The notes beneath the pieces were generated by a model. The model saw only the letters and a list, made by a program, of their open reading frames with translations. It had not been told where the DNA came from and ran no database searches. A DNA stretch of 64,000 bases from Bugulina stolonifera (lineage: Eukaryota > Bryozoa > Gymnolaemata > Cheilostomatida > Bugulidae). Below are positions 61,201-64,000 of the stretch, one piece after another; within the stretch, counting starts at the first letter, position 1, and the number at the start of each line of letters is the position of its first letter. The position numbers and the translations under genes were made by a program. The stretch covers positions 22,917,233-22,981,232 of the forward strand of contig OW285188.1 of the NCBI GenBank assembly GCA_935421135.1, read 5' to 3'.

Positions 61201-64000
61201 TGTCACAATATGCAATATTTTGTACACAACACCCATTTCCTTGTACCTGCTGAGAGGCATGTATTATTACGGATGCATGATTCTACCAACGACACTATTA
61301 CAATAAGAAACAAAAGACTGGCCACAATTTTATATGAAAAAAAATGTTAAATATTCATAATTCAGTCAGTGCCAACAGGATGATACAGCTCAATTTACAG
61401 AGTATTAGTATACATGCACATTGTATAAGTGATATTTCTAAAACTAAACTATTATTATAATTATACTTATCATAATCATAGTTTTGTAGATATCTGTGAT
61501 GGTAGTGAATATTAAATATAAGTTGTATTCTGGGCCTTAAGGAAAATTTTGCAATTATGGCTTACACGTATCTCCATATTATTCTGCCATTTTCTATCAG
61601 GACATGTGATAAGGCACTTACCTCGCACATATCTTAGCAGTGATTCTCTCAGTCTGAAAGGTAATATATTGGGAGGGCGTAGTCAGGGTTACCTCATACT
61701 TTGGTAGAACTAAAATTACAAAACAGGCAATTTCAACCGCAGACAAGGAAACACACAAGGAAACACATGTGTTTCTACCAACAAATCCAAGCCCATTAAT
61801 TTTAACCTATTGCTGCATATTTTGCTGTTATTATGTGTCTTCCAGAGGGTGGGTCGATGGGGTCCCAAAAAAGAAAAGCCAATTAAAAAATTCAGACCCT
61901 CTTTGTGGTAGATCGCGAACAGTTGGGACCCCTGGGTCGGAGCTACTAGTGCAGCTCAAACTTCAGGCTAGTCTAAGTGTTTACGCACTTATTTTCGGTT
62001 CAGGAAACTTCATGACTTTCAGTTAAATCGGTGATCAAACTGTATTAGTAGTAATTTGTATGATTGATTAAAACGAGAAGTCGGATATGTACATGTGGTT
62101 GTTATACATGTACTTTTGTAAATGTGATTGTAGTAGACTTAGATTAATAATTTTGACAAAACAAAAGCACATTGCACCGACTGTTATATTTTATTAATGG
62201 TAAAAAAAAATAATACCTTGGAATTTCTAATTTTCTAACAAAAGTTCAGCAGATTAAAATGTCTCACCCTGTAATCATAACAGCACCACCTTATTGGCTA
62301 TGTGAATCACTAACATTAGATTAAACCAAATATTACCCAATTGTTTCTTAGGATGATCTCTTTCTATAAGAGGATTATACTGTAAGAGGAGCTGATAGCA
62401 ACAACACTGTATCAGGACACTAACACTCTACAGCTGTAAGAAGGTTAAAAATACAGAGTGACTCCTATCCTTAGCAAAGTTGTGTACAAAACGTACCAAG
62501 ACTAAGCGGACATTCACTAGTCTGGGCTCGAAGCCCCTCACCTCCAAACGAATGGGTGGGATCATTCATTATCCAGTAGAAATTGGAGCCTAGGCTAGGC
62601 TTTGAAGCTATGATCAACTACATGCCTACATAGTTTTGGTCAAAACCAACCACAGTTTGGTGTCTACCAAAGAGTCTATTATTCTGGTCCACAGAATTAA
62701 TTCATACAATTCTATGTGAGAATTTCACTGCTCCAGAAATTTTTTGGGCCGATTTTTAGAAATTATTTTGGGGGTAATCGTATTTTTCATCAGCCATTAT
62801 ATTTCACATATGCAGTAGTTACTCTAGGTTCATGTATTGAATAACTTACCATATTCCTTCACTTCAAACTCTTCCCTAACTGGGTAGGATTGTCTGTTCA
62901 TTGTAATCCTGTAGTTCCCCATCTCTGGTTCCTCATTCAGCTGAAACTCCAACTGTAGCAAACCTACATAATAGATATAAGGTACACGTTGCAGTTCTAA
63001 TTGCAAGCAAGCTCTATACTTTGAGGATGAATGCTGCAGATGTATATTTTTACACATTATTCTAGGAAAAGCATATATACATGTTTTGTTCACACTGAAA
63101 ATATTTTCTGATAGAAATCGTTAAAATATTAAATTTTAACTTGCAGCAGGACATAAAACACACATTTATAAATGATGCAAGAAAAAAGTTCATATGTATA
63201 ATATACAGTCATGCAGCCTACATGTATTTGTGGCGTACCTTTTGTAAGGGTGAGGTTTGCCCAGTGCTCTACTCTTATTCGACTGGGTGTTTGAATTGTT
63301 ACACTATCAATCTGTAAGTAAGAAATGTGTGTGACATGTGACATAATGAACAGTAATATGTGACATGTACCATAGTAAACAGTGATATGTGACATGTACC
63401 ATAATAAACAGTGATACATATGTGACATGTACCATAGTAGACAGTAATATGTGACATGTACCATAGTGGACAGTATATAGTACATGTGCCATAATAAATA
63501 ATCCACTACATGCACCACAGTAGGTAATTATATGTTAGATGGACATGCATATTATTTACAGAGTTTATACTAATGTACATGTACATGTCAAACTACAAGA
63601 AAGAGGCATTAGGAATATAGTAATATAGCTCACCATGTCCAATGAAGGTCGGAGGAGGGAGTCCAGTGTCAGTATTCTGATTCGAACTGTTAATAAAGTC
63701 AACAGCAGAATTAAGGCTATGTAATGTGTATGTATGATGTATAATAGCAAGTGTAGTTGAAGACGATATAGTTTCAGTAGATGTACGAATAGAGCATTGC
63801 TATAATACAATTAGCCTGTAGAATTAGAGTGTAGAAATTTGATCTAGTTAATTTTATTCTTTTATATGCTGCAGCAGTCGTACGATTAATTGTAGTACAA
63901 CTGCTATAAAAATGCATGAGAGCAAAATTGAGGTTGACCATATTTTTGATAAACTGCTTTATTGAAAAAAAATTGTCTTTAAAACTATGCGATTGAATTA
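49284..64000 (-). CDS. TEP / alpha-2-macroglobulin-like protein, copy B (5' end beyond window)
   Basis: Twenty-six exons equivalent to copy A exons 4-29: 63686-63634, 63311-63239, 62963-62850, 61709-61622, 61196-61055, 59958-59838, 59539-59430, 59101-58937, 58753-58547, 58327-58192, 57863-57625, 57044-56851, 56710-56658, 56215-56084, 55825-55435, 55310-55082, 54971-54828, 54708-54549, 54243-53968, 53624-53410, 53268-52992, 52810-52362, 52130-52003, 50365-50197, 49822-49720, 49447-49284. Exon lengths equal copy A except exon 8 (6 bases shorter) and the collagen exon (69 longer). All frames are open. Domain order is as in copy A, with GCAEQ in 54243-53968 and [10 protein letters not shown] in 53268-52992. 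Exons 1-3 (signal peptide and MG1) should lie just past 64000. With the same 5' exons it would be 1675 aa. Donor 58191-58190 is GC, not GT. Confidence 0.93.
50449..51196. mobile_element. Non-autonomous hAT element, 732 bp
   Basis: The element at 50457-51188 has 17-bp perfect terminal inverted repeats (TAGAGGTGGAACGAGAC). The 8-bp duplication GTGCATAG is at 50449-50456 and 51189-51196. The subterminal regions contain several inverted copies of GAGACGAGA/CGAGACT. No transposase frame inside. TAGAGGTG-type ends plus 8 bp are classic for hAT. Confidence 0.9.
51487..51947. mobile_element. Non-autonomous hAT element, 445 bp
   Basis: The element at 51495-51939 starts CAGGGCTCTCAAGTT and ends AACTTGAGAGCCCT. 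ATACACGT is repeated at 51487-51494 and 51940-51947. That word also belongs to the surrounding repeat, so the duplication alone is not decisive. Subterminal AAAATCCGAG is inverted or repeated inside. Confidence 0.8.
53968..54243 (-). other. Copy B thioester exon
   Basis: Encodes [20 protein letters not shown], then [20 protein letters not shown]. Differs from copy A by only a few residues (for example Ile for Val after EQIM). The thioester Cys and Gln are kept and the central Gly is replaced by Ala, as in copy A. Confidence 0.88.
55435..55825 (-). other. Copy B collagen-like bait-region exon, 29 Gly-X-Y triplets
   Basis: Begins [18 protein letters not shown], then 29 consecutive Gly-X-Y triplets: [87 protein letters not shown]. 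The exon then returns to [20 protein letters not shown]. Fourteen triplets have Pro in the Y position and only one has it in X, the pattern favoured by prolyl 4-hydroxylation. Asp, Arg and Glu are the other common residues. The exon keeps the same splice phases as copy A. Confidence 0.92.
56440..56640. repeat. GATATATGACAT-type degenerate repeat (copy B)
   Basis: Runs of ATATGATATCATATATGACA-like words in the intron between exons 16 and 17. A shorter version is in copy A at about 38900-38990. Confidence 0.7.
57198..57267. repeat. Near-perfect palindrome, 70 bp
   Basis: The two arms (TTTATGTCATGTTAACTGAA onward and its inverse) differ only by one extra A in the right arm, with a TAAT centre. 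Copy A has only one arm-like segment at about 39456. This looks like a local inverted duplication in copy B. Confidence 0.8.
59520..59700 (-). repeat. 44-bp minisatellite seeded by the exon 10 acceptor (copy B)
   Basis: About four diverged units of the same family as 41981-42435, starting with the true exon 10 acceptor at 59539. Confidence 0.85.
60012..60890 (+). mobile_element. Decayed LINE reverse-transcriptase fragment in copy B intron 8
   Basis: Plus-strand frames broken by stops and frameshifts read [12 protein letters not shown], then [26 protein letters not shown], and further on [15 protein letters not shown] and [13 protein letters not shown], the typical C-terminal order of a non-LTR retrotransposon reverse transcriptase. 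The equivalent intron of copy A (42701-43115) lacks it. It is antisense to the TEP gene. Confidence 0.8.
63340..63520. repeat. About 29-bp degenerate minisatellite (copy B intron 4)
   Basis: Units around TGTGACATGTACCATAGTGG plus ACAGTAATA next to the acceptor of exon 5; orthologous to 45830-46070 in copy A. Confidence 0.7.

Overview
The window looks like AT-rich animal nuclear DNA. Genes are split into many short exons with GT-AG introns, mostly about 60-1000 bp, and the sequence is full of ACATGT-type microsatellites, minisatellites, MITEs and retroelement debris. The gene families (an ANKRD13 homologue, an RPB11/POLR2J homologue, thioester-containing proteins) and the compact intron style suggest an early-branching metazoan. 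A demosponge is my best guess; this is inference, because no rRNA or mitochondrial marker is present.

Layout. 1-3.2 kb: fragments of one or two unrecognised genes and a hairpin MITE. 3.3-4.05 kb: a 16-bp minisatellite. 5.05-9.66 kb (-): an eight-exon gene for an unrecognised secreted protein of 429 aa. 9.7-16.9 kb: mobile-element territory (tRNA-derived SINE, LTR pieces, a hAT transposase relic) with segmental duplication, including an intact-looking copy of the signal-peptide exon of the preceding gene. 16.96-18.98 kb (-): the RNA polymerase II subunit RPB11 gene, four exons. 20.9-21.8 kb (-): a LINE reverse-transcriptase 3' fragment beside a tRNA-like segment. 22.27-31.34 kb (+): a complete ANKRD13-type gene, 14 exons and 605 aa, carrying a 1.77-kb 15-bp satellite in intron 4. 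32.5-47.85 kb (-) and 49.28 kb to the window end (-): two tandem paralogues (copies A and B) of a large alpha-2-macroglobulin/TEP/C3-superfamily thioester protein. Copy B runs off the right edge and lacks its first three exons.

The most striking result is in the TEP pair. Where relatives carry a protease bait region or an anaphylatoxin, both paralogues carry a collagen-like Gly-X-Y segment, encoded by one exon directly before the conserved FPETWLW motif. Copy B has 29 uninterrupted triplets with proline strongly preferred in the Y position; copy A has a shorter, eroded version. Both keep a thioester motif (GCAEQ variant) and the catalytic histidine of C3-type thioesters. Copy A has a MITE inside a coding exon that introduces a stop unless it is spliced out.

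A second theme is minisatellites that have amplified a real intron-exon junction (ANKRD13 exon 7, TEP exon 10), so that decoy splice acceptors are lined up in front of the genuine exon. All exon joins below were worked out by hand from splice consensus, phase and, for the TEPs, agreement between the two paralogues.
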